Assembly: GCA_027533105.1 (NCBI GenBank)
Contig: JAPZTW010000002.1
Span: 186,001 to 250,000 of the forward strand
Direction: 5' to 3'
Length of the DNA: 64,000 bases
From: Sphingomonadaceae bacterium
GTDB lineage: Bacteria > Pseudomonadota > Alphaproteobacteria > Sphingomonadales > Sphingomonadaceae
The notes under the pieces were generated by a model. It had not been told where the DNA came from. It worked only from the letters and a program-made list of their open reading frames with translations, and did not search any database. Below, piece after piece: positions 8,656-17,497 of this stretch. Made by a program: the position numbers and the translations under genes. Every line of letters starts with the position of its first letter. The stretch's first letter is position 1.

Positions 8656-9744
8656 TCAGGCGCGGCTGACACGCCCCCCGGCGTGGCGCACCAGCGCTCC
8701 GGCCAGTTCCAGTTCCAGCAAGGCCAGTTGCACCGCCCCGGCGCTGGCCCCGCTTTGCCGGACCAGTTCATCAACCGCGACCGGTGCCGTGGTCAGCAGG
8801 CCCGCAATATCGGCGGGATCCTGATCGAGGTCCTCTGCCCCGCCCCAGCCCGCGGCCACTTCGCGCAAGTGGTGGCGCGGCTGGCCATCGAACCCGGTCA
8901 GCGCCTCGATCACGTCGGCCGCCGATTGCACCAGCGTTGCCCCGTCGCGGATCAGCTGATTGCAACCCTGCGAGCGGCTGTCGAGCGGGGAGCCGGGCAC
9001 GGCCAGCACCTCGCGCCCGGCCTCCGCCGCCAGCCGGGCAGTGATCAGCGAACCCGATTTCGGCGCGGCCTCCACCACCAGCGTCGCCGTGGCCAGCCCG
9101 GCGATGATCCGGTTGCGCGAAGGGAAATGGCGCGCCAGCGGCTCGGTCCCCGGCGGCTGTTCGGCCAGCAACAGGCCTTGCGTGGCAATGGCTTCCTGTA
9201 GTTCGGCATGTTCGGGGGGATAGGAAACGTCGATCCCGCTGGCGATCACCCCGATGGTGCCGCCGGTCAGGCTGGCCTGATGCGCCGCCCCATCGATCCC
9301 GCGCGCCAGGCCCGAGACCACGACATAGCCCGCCTCGGCCAGATCGCCTGCGAACATCCGCGCCAGCTTGACCGCCGCTGCCGAGGCATTGCGCGCCCCG
9401 ACGATGGCGACGCTAGGCCGCGCCGCCAGCGCCGCATCGCCGCGCAGGGTCAGGATCGGCGGGGCGCTTTCGAGTTCGGCCAGCAGGGCGGGATAGTCCG
9501 CCGAATCGTGGAACAGGTACCGCGCCCCCGCCGCCCGGACCGCCTGGATTTCCTGGGCCACGCGGGCCTCGTCCGCGACGCGATAACCGCTACCGCCCCG
9601 CCCGGCGAGATCGGGCAGCGCCGCCAGTGCATCGGCGGCCGTGCCGAACCGGCGCAGCAACTGGCGGTAGGACACCGGGCCCACATTGGGGGAGCGGAGC
9701 AGGCGGATGCGCGCAAAGGCTTCCTCCTGCGACAGCGCGGTCAT
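8656..9744 (-). CDS. dprA: DNA-processing protein DprA
   Basis: Loads RecA on incoming single-stranded DNA during natural transformation. The 362-residue product has an N-terminal helical (SAM-like) region, then the Rossmann-like DprA core with SVAIVGARNAS, VVSGLARGIDGAAHQ, GTIGVIASGIDVSYPPEH and SRNRIIAG, and a C-terminal winged-helix-like DprA domain. The ATG at 9744 overlaps the plsY stop by four bases (ATGA type), so the pair is translationally coupled. Presence of dprA does not by itself show that the strain is transformable. Confidence 0.93.
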   Translation of the reverse strand: MTALSQEEAFARIRLLRSPNVGPVSYRQLLRRFGTAADALAALPDLAGRGGSGYRVADEARVAQEIQAVRAAGARYLFHDSADYPALLAELESAPPILTLRGDAALAARPSVAIVGARNASAAAVKLARMFAGDLAEAGYVVVSGLARGIDGAAHQASLTGGTIGVIASGIDVSYPPEHAELQEAIATQGLLLAEQPPGTEPLARHFPSRNRIIAGLATATLVVEAAPKSGSLITARLAAEAGREVLAVPGSPLDSRSQGCNQLIRDGATLVQSAADVIEALTGFDGQPRHHLREVAAGWGGAEDLDQDPADIAGLLTTAPVAVDELVRQSGASAGAVQLALLELELAGALVRHAGGRVSRA

Positions 9745-10328
9745 GCCTTGCTGCCAACCTTCGGCTCGGTTCCGGCCAGCAGGCGCTGGATATTGGCCCG
9801 GTGCAGCACCAGCACCAGCACGGCGATGGCCGCCAGCACCGGCACATAGTCGGCATGGCCCAGCCACCAGGCGGCAATCGGCGCAACGACCGCGGCGGTC
9901 ATCCCGGCCAGCGAGGAAATGCGGGTGATCGCCAGCAGTCCCAGCCAGGTGACGGCATAGGCGAGGCCAATCGGCCAGGCGAGTGCGAGCGAGACCCCCA
10001 TCATCGAGGCCACGCCCTTGCCGCCCTTAAACTTCAGCCAGACCGGGAAGCAGTGGCCGAGGATCGCGCCCAGCGCGGCCAGCGCCTCATGCCCCGGCCA
10101 GAAATGCCGGGCGATCAGCACGGCGGCCAGCGCCTTGGCCAGGTCGAGCAGCAGGGTGGCCGCGGCAATCCCCTTGCGCCCGGTGCGCAGCACGTTGGTG
10201 GCGCCGATATTGCCCGAACCGATGGAACGCAGGTCCCCCGCGCCGGACAGGCTGGTCAGGATCAGGCCGAAGGGGATCGAGCCAAGGGCATAGCCCAGTG
10301 CAAGCGAATAGAAGCTGTCCATCGGCAT
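9741..10328 (-). CDS. plsY: Glycerol-3-phosphate acyltransferase PlsY
   Basis: Inner-membrane enzyme that transfers the acyl group of acyl-phosphate to glycerol-3-phosphate, the first step of phospholipid synthesis. The 195-residue multi-span protein carries the family motifs GSIPFG, GSGNIGATNVLRT, the glycine-rich FKGGKGVA and a later LVLHRANIQRL. Start codons at 10328 and 10322 (MPMDSF or MDSF) are both plausible. It is divergent from murI with about 70 bases between, and is followed directly by dprA. Confidence 0.94.
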   Translation of the reverse strand: MPMDSFYSLALGYALGSIPFGLILTSLSGAGDLRSIGSGNIGATNVLRTGRKGIAAATLLLDLAKALAAVLIARHFWPGHEALAALGAILGHCFPVWLKFKGGKGVASMMGVSLALAWPIGLAYAVTWLGLLAITRISSLAGMTAAVVAPIAAWWLGHADYVPVLAAIAVLVLVLHRANIQRLLAGTEPKVGSKA

Positions 10329-10398
10329 TGGTCCCTTCCCTTTTCCATCCCCTCGTAGCTACAAGGGACCCGCACCGGCAAGTCCGGCCCGGGGGAAT

Positions 10399-11202
10399 AT
10401 GTCCGAAATCGATCCTGCTGCACCCTTGCTCCTGTTCGATTCGGGCGTCGGCGGGCTGTCCGTGCTGGCCGAGGTGCGCCAACTCCTGCCCGCAGCACCG
10501 GTGATCTATGCGGCGGACAACGGCGGCCTGCCCTATGGCCCCAAGACCGAGGCAGAAGTCGCCGCGCGGGTCTGCGGCCTGCTCGGCCGGATGGCCGAAC
10601 GCTTTCGCCCGCGGCTGATCTGCATCGCCTGCAACACCGCCTCGACCATTGCGCTGGGCATGGTGCGCGATGTGCTGGAAATCCCGATTGTCGGCACGGT
10701 GCCGGCGATCAAGCCCGCCGCCGAACAGACCCGCAGCGGCACGATCGGCCTGCTCGGCACGGCTGCCACGATCCGCCAGCCCTATGTCGACCGGCTGGAA
10801 GCCGAATTTGCCCAGGGCAAGCGCCTGCTCCGCGCCGCCGCGCCCGAACTGGTCGCCGCGGCCGAAGCCAAGCTGCGCGGACAGCCGGTCGATCCGGCGG
10901 TCTATGCCCGCGCCGCCGCATCGCTGCGCGATCAGCCCGGCGGGGAGGCCATCGACACGGTGGTCCTGGCCTGCACCCACTTTCCCCTGCTGGAGCCCGA
11001 ACTGGCCGATGCATTCGGACCGGGCGTGGGCTTCGTTCATGGCGCGGGCGGGATCGCGCGGCGGATCGCGCGGCTGGTCGATGGTCAGCCGCTGCACCGC
11101 GCCACACCCGATGCCGCGCTGTTCACCCGCGCCGATGCCGGGCTTGCGGACCTGACCGGAACGCTGGCAAGCTATGGCCTGCACAGGATCGAGGAACTCT
11201 GA
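10399..11202 (+). CDS. murI: Glutamate racemase
   Basis: Converts L-glutamate to D-glutamate for peptidoglycan. The 267-residue cytoplasmic enzyme has the N-terminal FDSGVGGLSV motif (Asp14-Ser15) and the two catalytic cysteines, Cys78 in IACNTAST and Cys192 in ACTHFPLL, so a two-base racemase mechanism is intact. Its stop codon overlaps the next start (TGATG at 11200-11204), indicating translational coupling with the metallo-beta-lactamase-fold gene. Confidence 0.94.
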   Translation: MSEIDPAAPLLLFDSGVGGLSVLAEVRQLLPAAPVIYAADNGGLPYGPKTEAEVAARVCGLLGRMAERFRPRLICIACNTASTIALGMVRDVLEIPIVGTVPAIKPAAEQTRSGTIGLLGTAATIRQPYVDRLEAEFAQGKRLLRAAAPELVAAAEAKLRGQPVDPAVYARAAASLRDQPGGEAIDTVVLACTHFPLLEPELADAFGPGVGFVHGAGGIARRIARLVDGQPLHRATPDAALFTRADAGLADLTGTLASYGLHRIEEL

Positions 11203-12128
11203 TGCGTCGCAAGCTGAACCTGACGCTGCTGGCGCTGATCGTGCTGATCGGCGCACCCTATTACTGGCTGATGCTGGATAACCGGCCGGGCCAGGCGGCA
11301 CCCAAGCCAGTGACCATCACGCAATTGCGCGAACTGGCCCAGAGCCTGCCCGGACCCGCCCCCAGCGCGGCCGAGGTGGAGCTGGTGGCCTATCGTGAGC
11401 TGCCCGGCAACCTGTTTGCCGCCGGGTCGGGTATGCGCGACGCGCTGATCGGGATCATGGCCTGGCGGCTGCCGGTACCGAATGGCCCGGCGGTGATGAT
11501 CGATAGCGGGATTACCGCCCGCGATGCCCGCGAGATCGAAGTCGACCGGTTCTTCCGCGATCGCCAGGACCGGGTGAATGCAGCCTTGCGCGGCGCCGGG
11601 ATCGTGCTGGCCACCCACGAACATGTCGACCACCAGGGCGCGATCGTGCAGGCGGGCGGCGATGTCGTCACGAAGCGGGCCTGGTTCAATCCGGGCCAGT
11701 TGCCGCCCAGCCCCTATGCCACGCAGCTGCGCTGGGGCAGCCAGCCGGTGCCCGCGCCGCGCATCCAGCCCGGTCCGCCCCAGGCCGTTGCACCCGGTGT
11801 CGTGGTGATCCCCGCGCCCAGCCACACCCCCGGTTCGCAGATGGTCTTTGTCCGGCTGGGCAATGGCCGCGAGTTCCTGTTCACCGGCGATATCTCCACC
11901 CTGCAGACCAGCTGGCAGGACCTGCGCGCCCGTGCCCGGCTGGTGAGCGACATGATCGCGCCAGAGAACCGGGCCGAGGTCTATGCCTGGCTGCGGACGA
12001 TCCAGACGCTGAAGGCGCAGGCGCCGGGTCTGGTGGTGATCCCGGGGCATGACTGGCGCACGATCGTCAGCGATGCGGATATCGCTTCGTCGATCCGTAT
12101 CGGCTTTGAGCAACAACCCACTGGCTAA
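11202..12128 (+). CDS. Membrane-anchored metallo-beta-lactamase-fold hydrolase
   Basis: A 308-residue protein with an N-terminal hydrophobic anchor (about residues 5-25) and an MBL-fold domain. The zinc motif HEHVDH is at 139-144; further ligand candidates are His208 in PSHTPGS, Asp230 in LFTGDIS and His283 in PGHDW. The set is complete enough to expect a binuclear metal centre and hydrolase activity. Because of the anchor it probably acts in the periplasm. Coupling to murI suggests a cell-wall or cell-envelope role, but substrate and role are unknown. Confidence 0.82.
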   Translation: MRRKLNLTLLALIVLIGAPYYWLMLDNRPGQAAPKPVTITQLRELAQSLPGPAPSAAEVELVAYRELPGNLFAAGSGMRDALIGIMAWRLPVPNGPAVMIDSGITARDAREIEVDRFFRDRQDRVNAALRGAGIVLATHEHVDHQGAIVQAGGDVVTKRAWFNPGQLPPSPYATQLRWGSQPVPAPRIQPGPPQAVAPGVVVIPAPSHTPGSQMVFVRLGNGREFLFTGDISTLQTSWQDLRARARLVSDMIAPENRAEVYAWLRTIQTLKAQAPGLVVIPGHDWRTIVSDADIASSIRIGFEQQPTG

Positions 12129-12179
12129 GCCCGGCCGCATTCGCTAGAGCGCGCGGCGAGGCAAGAGGCGGAACCCCGC

Positions 12180-13394
12180 GTGAACTACGACCACATTTTC
12201 GACGAGGCGATCAAGCGGCTCCACTCCGAAGGGCGCTATCGGGTGTTCATCGACATCCTGCGCAACAAGGGCGCTTATCCCAACGCGCGCTGCTTTGCCG
12301 GACACAATGGCCCCAAGCCGATCACGGTGTGGTGCTCCAACGATTACCTCGCCATGGGCCAGCACCCCAAGGTGATCGCCGCCATGGAAGAGGCGCTGCA
12401 CGATGTCGGCGCCGGTTCGGGCGGCACCCGCAACATCGGCGGCAACACCCATTATCATATCCAGCTGGAGCGTGAGCTGGCCGACCTGCACGGCAAGGAA
12501 TCGGCCCTGCTGTTCACCTCGGGCTATGTCTCGAACGATGCCACGCTCTCCACCCTGGCCAAGGTCCTGCCGGGCTGCGTGATCTTCTCGGACGAGCTGA
12601 ACCACGCCAGCATGATCGCCGGGATCCGCAATTCCGGCGCGCCGAAGAAGGTGTTTCGCCACAACGATGTGGCCCACCTCGAGGAACTGCTGGCCGAAAC
12701 CGATCCCGCCCTGCCCAAGCTGATCGCCTTCGAATCGGTCTATTCGATGGACGGCGATGTCGCCCCGATCCACGCGATCTGCGACCTGGCCGACAAGTAC
12801 AACGCGATCACCTATATCGACGAAGTTCACGCCGTCGGCATGTATGGCGCGCACGGTGGCGGCATTTCCGAACGCGACGAGGCCGCCCAGCGCATCACCA
12901 TCATCGAAGGCACGCTGGGCAAGGCGTTCGGCGTGATGGGCGGCTATATCGCGGCCGATGCCAAGATCATCGACGTGATCCGGTCCTATGCCCCCGGCTT
13001 CATCTTCACGACCTCGCTTTCGCCGGTGCTGGTCGCCGGCGTGCTGGCAGCCGTGCGGCACCTCAAGGAAAGCTCGGTGGAGCGCGATGGCCAACAGGCC
13101 GCCGCCGCTTTCCTCAAGCAGTCCTTTGCCGAAGCCGGCCTGCCGGTCATGCCCAGCACCACCCACATCGTGCCGCTGATGGTCGGCGATCCCGTCCGCG
13201 CCAAGCAGATCAGCGACATCCTGCTGGCCGAATACGGCGTCTACGTGCAGCCGATCAATTTCCCGACCGTCCCGCGCGGGACCGAACGCCTGCGCTTCAC
13301 CCCCGGCCCGGCCCATACCGAACCGATGATGCGCGAACTGACCGCCGCGCTGGTGGAAATCTGGGAACGCCTGGAACTCAAGCTCGCGGCCTGA
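12180..13394 (+). CDS. hemA: 5-aminolevulinate synthase
   Basis: PLP enzyme condensing glycine and succinyl-CoA to 5-aminolevulinate, the first step of haem synthesis in alphaproteobacteria (Shemin pathway). The 404-residue protein begins [20 protein letters not shown], typical of the class, and has the PLP-binding Lys248 in [10 protein letters not shown] and the [11 protein letters not shown] motif. The start is a GTG, preceded by the purine-rich AGAGGCGG. The gene is followed after 14 bases by a strong hairpin terminator. Confidence 0.95.
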   Translation: MNYDHIFDEAIKRLHSEGRYRVFIDILRNKGAYPNARCFAGHNGPKPITVWCSNDYLAMGQHPKVIAAMEEALHDVGAGSGGTRNIGGNTHYHIQLERELADLHGKESALLFTSGYVSNDATLSTLAKVLPGCVIFSDELNHASMIAGIRNSGAPKKVFRHNDVAHLEELLAETDPALPKLIAFESVYSMDGDVAPIHAICDLADKYNAITYIDEVHAVGMYGAHGGGISERDEAAQRITIIEGTLGKAFGVMGGYIAADAKIIDVIRSYAPGFIFTTSLSPVLVAGVLAAVRHLKESSVERDGQQAAAAFLKQSFAEAGLPVMPSTTHIVPLMVGDPVRAKQISDILLAEYGVYVQPINFPTVPRGTERLRFTPGPAHTEPMMRELTAALVEIWERLELKLAA

Positions 13395-13408
13395 GGCCCA
13401 CCGACAGC

Positions 13409-13444
13409 AAAAGGCGGGACGCCCTGGGGTGCCCCGCCTTTTTT
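13409..13444. terminator. Bidirectional intrinsic terminator between hemA and the decarboxylase gene
   Basis: AAAAGGCGGG pairs with CCCGCCTTTT, with a mismatched inner stem and a short loop, and runs into TTTTTT on the plus strand. The leading A-run gives a U-tract on the minus strand too. It lies between two convergent genes and should end both transcripts. Confidence 0.85.
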
Positions 13445-13468
13445 GTGCCTGACAGCCTGTAACAGCGA

Positions 13469-14713
13469 TCAGCGCAGGCTGACCACGTTGTCGCTTTGGC
13501 GCGGGTCGCTGCGGTCGCCGCGATAGAGGCTGGCCATCGGTTCGTCGCTGGCTTCGATCGCGGTGGCGCTGCCAAAGCCATTGAACGCGGTCTTCATCGC
13601 CGCGCCATAGGCCCCCAGCATGCCGACCTCGATATAGTCGCCCGCCTTGATGCCCGCCGGGAGCATGAAGGGGCCTTCCATGAAGTCGGCATCGTCGCAG
13701 GTCGGGCCATAGAACGAAAAGCCTTCCTCGCCCTCGCCGCGCCCTTCGCTGAGGCAGCGGACCGGGAAGCGCCAGCCAACGTGCGCCGCGTCATAGAGCG
13801 CGCCATAGGCGCCGTCGTTGATGTACAGTTCGTCCCCGCGGCGCTTTTCCACGCGCACGATCATCGAATTGTACTCGGCGCACAGCGCCCGGCCGGGCTC
13901 GCACCACAGCTCGGACGAATAGGACACCGGCAGCGATTCGAACGCGCGGTGGATCACGCCGAAGTAGTCTTCCAGCGGCGGCGGCTCCATGCCCGGATAG
14001 ACCGAGGGGAAGCCCCCGCCGACATCGACGATATCGACCGTGACCGAAGCATCGACAATCGCCGCGCGGACCCGCTCCATCGCCTGGACATAGGCAAAGG
14101 GCGTCATCGCCTGGCTGCCGACGTGGAAGCAGATGCCCAGGGCATCGGCCACCTGGCGGGTCGCCTGGAGCAGCGGGGCCGCATCGGCCAGATCGACGCC
14201 GAACTTGGCGGCCAGGCTCAGCTCCGAATAGTCGGACGAGACGCGCAGCCGCACGCAGAGCGACAGATCGGTGGCCGGATTGCCCGCTTCATCGGCGGTG
14301 GCGGCCACGATCTTTTCCAGTTCTTCCTGGGTATCCAGGCTGAACACGCGCACGCCGTGCACCTTGTAGGCTTCGGCGATCGCGCTGCGGGTCTTCACCG
14401 GGTGCATGAAGCACAGCACGGCTTCGGGCAGCGCGCTGCGCACCTGCCGGACCTCGGCGATCGAGGCGACATCATAATGGGTCACGCCGGCTTCCCACAG
14501 GACCTTGAGCAGGTCCGGCGAGGGATTGGCCTTCACCGCATAGAGCGACTGGCCCGGGAACTTCTCGGTAAAGAAGCGGGCAGCGCGCGCGGCGGCGTGC
14601 GGACGGTTGAGAATGACCGGTTCGTCAGGCGCGAGCGCGCGAACTACGGACAGAGCGTCAGGATAATGCTGCAACTCAAGGGACCCCCAATAGGCCTTGC
14701 GGCCAGGTAACAC
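13469..14713 (-). CDS. Ornithine/lysine/diaminopimelate-type decarboxylase (probable ornithine decarboxylase)
   Basis: Fold-III PLP decarboxylase, 414 residues from a GTG start. The PLP lysine is Lys61 in LYAVKANPSP; the HVGSQ, glycine-rich VDVGGGFPSVYPG and WCEPGRALCAEY motifs bind the cofactor phosphate, and the active-site cysteine lies in YGPTCDDAD. Length and motifs fit the alphaproteobacterial ornithine (or ornithine/lysine) decarboxylase, which makes putrescine or cadaverine. An in-frame TTG at 14674 would give a start at LQHYPDALSVV, closer to many homologues, so the first 13 residues are uncertain. The genes for the next polyamine steps lie 1.6-6 kb away on the same strand. Confidence 0.86.
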   Translation of the reverse strand: MLPGRKAYWGSLELQHYPDALSVVRALAPDEPVILNRPHAAARAARFFTEKFPGQSLYAVKANPSPDLLKVLWEAGVTHYDVASIAEVRQVRSALPEAVLCFMHPVKTRSAIAEAYKVHGVRVFSLDTQEELEKIVAATADEAGNPATDLSLCVRLRVSSDYSELSLAAKFGVDLADAAPLLQATRQVADALGICFHVGSQAMTPFAYVQAMERVRAAIVDASVTVDIVDVGGGFPSVYPGMEPPPLEDYFGVIHRAFESLPVSYSSELWCEPGRALCAEYNSMIVRVEKRRGDELYINDGAYGALYDAAHVGWRFPVRCLSEGRGEGEEGFSFYGPTCDDADFMEGPFMLPAGIKAGDYIEVGMLGAYGAAMKTAFNGFGSATAIEASDEPMASLYRGDRSDPRQSDNVVSLR

Positions 14714-14768
14714 GAAAGACGAGGCTGCCTTGCGGTTATTGGAAGTCCCCTTGGGGCAGCGGGGGCGG

Positions 14769-14796
14769 GCTATAAAGATTCGCGTCTTAACTGCAA
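14769..14796 (-). promoter_or_regulatory. Candidate promoter of the decarboxylase gene
   Basis: On the minus strand TTGCAG (14791-14796) is followed after 16 bases by TATAGC (14769-14774). The match to a sigma-70 promoter is moderate. It is the only such pair seen in the short gap and would give a leader of about 50 bases. Confidence 0.3.
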
Positions 14797-14836
14797 GTGA
14801 AAATCACCCCCGCAGCCCCCGCGATCCACATCCCTT

Positions 14837-16081
14837 TCACCCCCGCATCAGGTGCTCGGCTATGGCGCGATAGGCGGGCAGCGAAGTGGGGTCGAAAGCG
14901 CTGTTAGCCGCGATCGGGTGCGAGCCGAACCGGGCGATCACCAGCTCGGCCACGGGGTCGACATAGATCGCCTGACCGTGGATCCCGCGCGCTGAAAATG
15001 CGCCATGATTTCCGGGCATTATCCACCACTGCCGCTTGTAGGAACCGCCCGGCAACCACTGGTATCCGGCCGGTGCGAACTCGGCTGTGCTGCCCCCGGC
15101 CTTGACCGTGGCGACCACTTCGCGGGCGATCGCCTGGCCGCCGTTGCCATGGCCATCGCAGCGCATCGCTTCGCCAAACCGGGCCATGTCGCGCAGCACG
15201 GGATTAAGCCCACCCCCGGCAAAGGGCATGCCGGTCGAATCGATCAGGAAATCGGCATCCTGTTCCATGCCCAGCGGGGTCCAGATTCGCTCGGCCAGCA
15301 CGCGGTCGATTCGCTTGCCTTCGGTCCGGGCGACGATCCAGCCCAGCACCTCGGTATTGCAGGTCCGATAGGTGAAGCGCTCGCCATGTTCGCCGTTCTT
15401 CCGGATCGTCGGCAGGAAGGCATAGACATCGGTCGCGCCCGCATAGCCCGGCGCGCGCGGGGTCAGGCCCAGGGCATTGCTCATCGCGCCGATGCCGGAG
15501 CTGGGGTCGGTATATTCCTCGCTGAAATCGAGCGCGGTGGTCATGTCCATGACCTGGGCCAGGGTCGCATCGCCAAAGCCGCTGCCGGCCATTTCGGGAA
15601 CCAGGTCGGCAACCGGGGCAGATGGATCGAGCCGCCCTTCCTGCACCAGCATTTCGGCCAGGGTGCCAACGAAGCTCTTGGTCACCGAAAAGGCGATGTG
15701 CGGCGTGTCGCGCCGGGTGACGCCCAGGTAGCGTTCGTAAACGATCGTGCCCCGGTGCAGCACCAGCACGGCATCGGTGAAGTTGACGGACAGCGCCTGT
15801 TCCCAGGTCAGCTCGCGCCCATCGTCCATCGCGTTGAACCGCACCGCGTCCAGATCGTCGCGCAGCGCCACCGGCAGGTCCCAGACCGGCCCCTGCCCCC
15901 GGCTGACGCGCGCTGTCGGCAGGAATTCGCGCATGTGCGAATAGGCATAACGATGGGTCGGAAACCGCATGTGATCCGCCCGGCCCCAGGCCAGCCGCTT
16001 CTCCGGCGGCGGCGGCAGGCCCTCCATCCAGCCCATGACGGTGGGATCGGAGGTGTGGGCATCGAGGATCTTGTCGGGCAT
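14837..16081 (-). CDS. Serine hydrolase, beta-lactamase class C / penicillin-binding family
   Basis: A 414-residue protein with the SxxK motif SVTK at 132-135 (Ser132 nucleophile, Lys135), and a Y-R-T-C-N segment in the position of the second motif. There is no clear signal peptide, so it may act in the cytoplasm as an esterase or amidase rather than as a beta-lactamase. The ATG at 16081 follows a strong AGGAGAGAG site; a longer frame to 16201 runs through the intergenic repeat and is not supported. It separates the ornithine decarboxylase gene from the rest of the polyamine genes; whether it shares their function is unknown. Confidence 0.84.
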   Translation of the reverse strand: MPDKILDAHTSDPTVMGWMEGLPPPPEKRLAWGRADHMRFPTHRYAYSHMREFLPTARVSRGQGPVWDLPVALRDDLDAVRFNAMDDGRELTWEQALSVNFTDAVLVLHRGTIVYERYLGVTRRDTPHIAFSVTKSFVGTLAEMLVQEGRLDPSAPVADLVPEMAGSGFGDATLAQVMDMTTALDFSEEYTDPSSGIGAMSNALGLTPRAPGYAGATDVYAFLPTIRKNGEHGERFTYRTCNTEVLGWIVARTEGKRIDRVLAERIWTPLGMEQDADFLIDSTGMPFAGGGLNPVLRDMARFGEAMRCDGHGNGGQAIAREVVATVKAGGSTAEFAPAGYQWLPGGSYKRQWWIMPGNHGAFSARGIHGQAIYVDPVAELVIARFGSHPIAANSAFDPTSLPAYRAIAEHLMRG

Positions 16082-16140
16082 CGCTCTCTCCTGTTTGCGG
16101 GAGAGCTTAATCATGCGGCGGCGCTGCGCCAGTTTTTGTT

Positions 16141-16284
16141 CACGCAAAGACGCGAAGACGCAAAGGGGTATCGCTTGCGGCGAAGGCGCGAGCCCATGCA
16201 CCGATCCTGCAGTTCGCGAGGTCCCTGAAAGCCACTGAGCCTGCGGCTCGGCGCAACATCTTCGCGTCTTTGCGTCTTCGCGTG
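16141..16284. repeat. Inverted repeat built from 8-bp direct repeats
   Basis: The left arm (16141-16165) has three tandem copies of ACGC(A/G)AAG, and the right arm (16260-16284) has three copies of its complement CTT(C/T)GCGT. The 25-base arms pair along their full length with only two A-C mismatches and one G-T wobble. About 95 bases lie between them. It sits between the serine hydrolase and nspC and holds no gene. It resembles a dispersed intergenic element. Confidence 0.8.
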
Positions 16285-16294
16285 AGCTCCAAAC

Positions 16295-17494
16295 TCAGGA
16301 AAGCCGGTCGCGGAAGTCCTCGTAACCGAAGCGCTTGATGCATTCGAGGCTGTCGGTCTCGCTGTCCCACAGCCAGATCGAGGGCAATGGCACCCCGTTG
16401 AAGGTGGTGGTCTTGACCATCGAGTAATGCGCCTGGTCGAGGAAGGCGAAGCGCTGGCCAACGGCCGGGCCGCTGGGGAAGCGATAGTCACCGATCACGT
16501 CGCCCGCCAGGCACGATGGGCCGCCCAGCCGCACCGCGCCACCCGCGCCTTCGTCGATATCGGTATCGACCTGCGGCAGTTCGCCCAGCATGGCCGGGCG
16601 ATAGGGGGCTTCGATCACGTCAGGCATGTGGCAGGTCGCGGAAATGTCGACGATCGCCACCGGCATCCCGTTCTCGCCCAGGTCGAGCACCGAGCCGACC
16701 AGGATCCCGGCATCGAGCGCCACGGCCTCGCCCGGCTCCAGATAGACCTCGGCCCCGGTATCGTCCTTCAGGTCCTGTAGGAATTCGACCAGTTCATCGC
16801 GCTGGTAATCGGCGCGGGTGATATGGTGCCCGCCGCCCAGGTTGATCCACTTGATCTCGCCAAAATAGGGTTCGAGGTAATCGAGGGCCACGTCCCAGGT
16901 GCGCTTCAAGGGCTCCAGATCCTGCTCGCACAGGGTGTGCATGTGGATCCCGTCGACCAGCGCCATGTGCTCCGCGGTCAGCTGGTCGATCGGAAAGCCC
17001 AGCCGCGAATGGGGCGCGCACGGGTCATAACGCGGCACTTCACCTTCGGGGTGCAAGGGATTGATCCGCAGGCCGATATCGAAGTGCTCGCCCCGCGCCC
17101 GCGCCGCCTCGATGATTGCCGAACAGCGGATGATCTGCTGCGGGGAATTGAAGATCACGTGGTCCGACAGGCGCAGGATCTCGTCGAGGTCTTCCGGCTT
17201 GTAGGCGGCGCAATAGGTCGCGATCTCGCCATCGTAGAATTCGCTGGCGAGCCGCGCTTCCCACAGGCCCGAAGTGCAGACGCCATCGAGGTATTCGCCC
17301 ACGATCGGCGCGACCGACCACATCGAAAAAGCCTTGAGCGCGGCCAGCACCTTGACCCTGGCCCGGTCGCGGACATCGGCCAGGATCGACAGGTTCTGCC
17401 GCAGCCGCGCCGCATCGACGACGAAGGCGGGGCTATCGACACGGCTGAGGTCGAACTGGGCAAAGGCTCCGGGATCGCCGGCTCTGGTTTCCAT
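16295..17494 (-). CDS. nspC: Carboxynorspermidine (carboxyspermidine) decarboxylase
   Basis: Fold-III PLP decarboxylase that removes the carboxyl group of carboxynorspermidine or carboxyspermidine to give norspermidine or spermidine. The 399-residue protein has the PLP Lys54 in LAALKAFSMW, the segment LCEQDLEPL that follows the HMHT motif, INLGGGHHITR, YLEPGEA and the C-terminal GPSCLAGDVIGDY with the active-site cysteine. It is the last gene of a three-gene operon, starting three bases after the alpha/beta hydrolase stop. With a dehydrogenase at the operon head and an ornithine decarboxylase nearby it completes the alternative spermidine route. Confidence 0.92.
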   Translation of the reverse strand: METRAGDPGAFAQFDLSRVDSPAFVVDAARLRQNLSILADVRDRARVKVLAALKAFSMWSVAPIVGEYLDGVCTSGLWEARLASEFYDGEIATYCAAYKPEDLDEILRLSDHVIFNSPQQIIRCSAIIEAARARGEHFDIGLRINPLHPEGEVPRYDPCAPHSRLGFPIDQLTAEHMALVDGIHMHTLCEQDLEPLKRTWDVALDYLEPYFGEIKWINLGGGHHITRADYQRDELVEFLQDLKDDTGAEVYLEPGEAVALDAGILVGSVLDLGENGMPVAIVDISATCHMPDVIEAPYRPAMLGELPQVDTDIDEGAGGAVRLGGPSCLAGDVIGDYRFPSGPAVGQRFAFLDQAHYSMVKTTTFNGVPLPSIWLWDSETDSLECIKRFGYEDFRDRLS

Positions 17495-17497
17495 GGG

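Noticed and set aside
16082..16201. Extension of the serine hydrolase to 454 residues
   Set aside because: It would translate through the inverted repeat; the ATG at 16081 has a strong AGGAGAGAG site.
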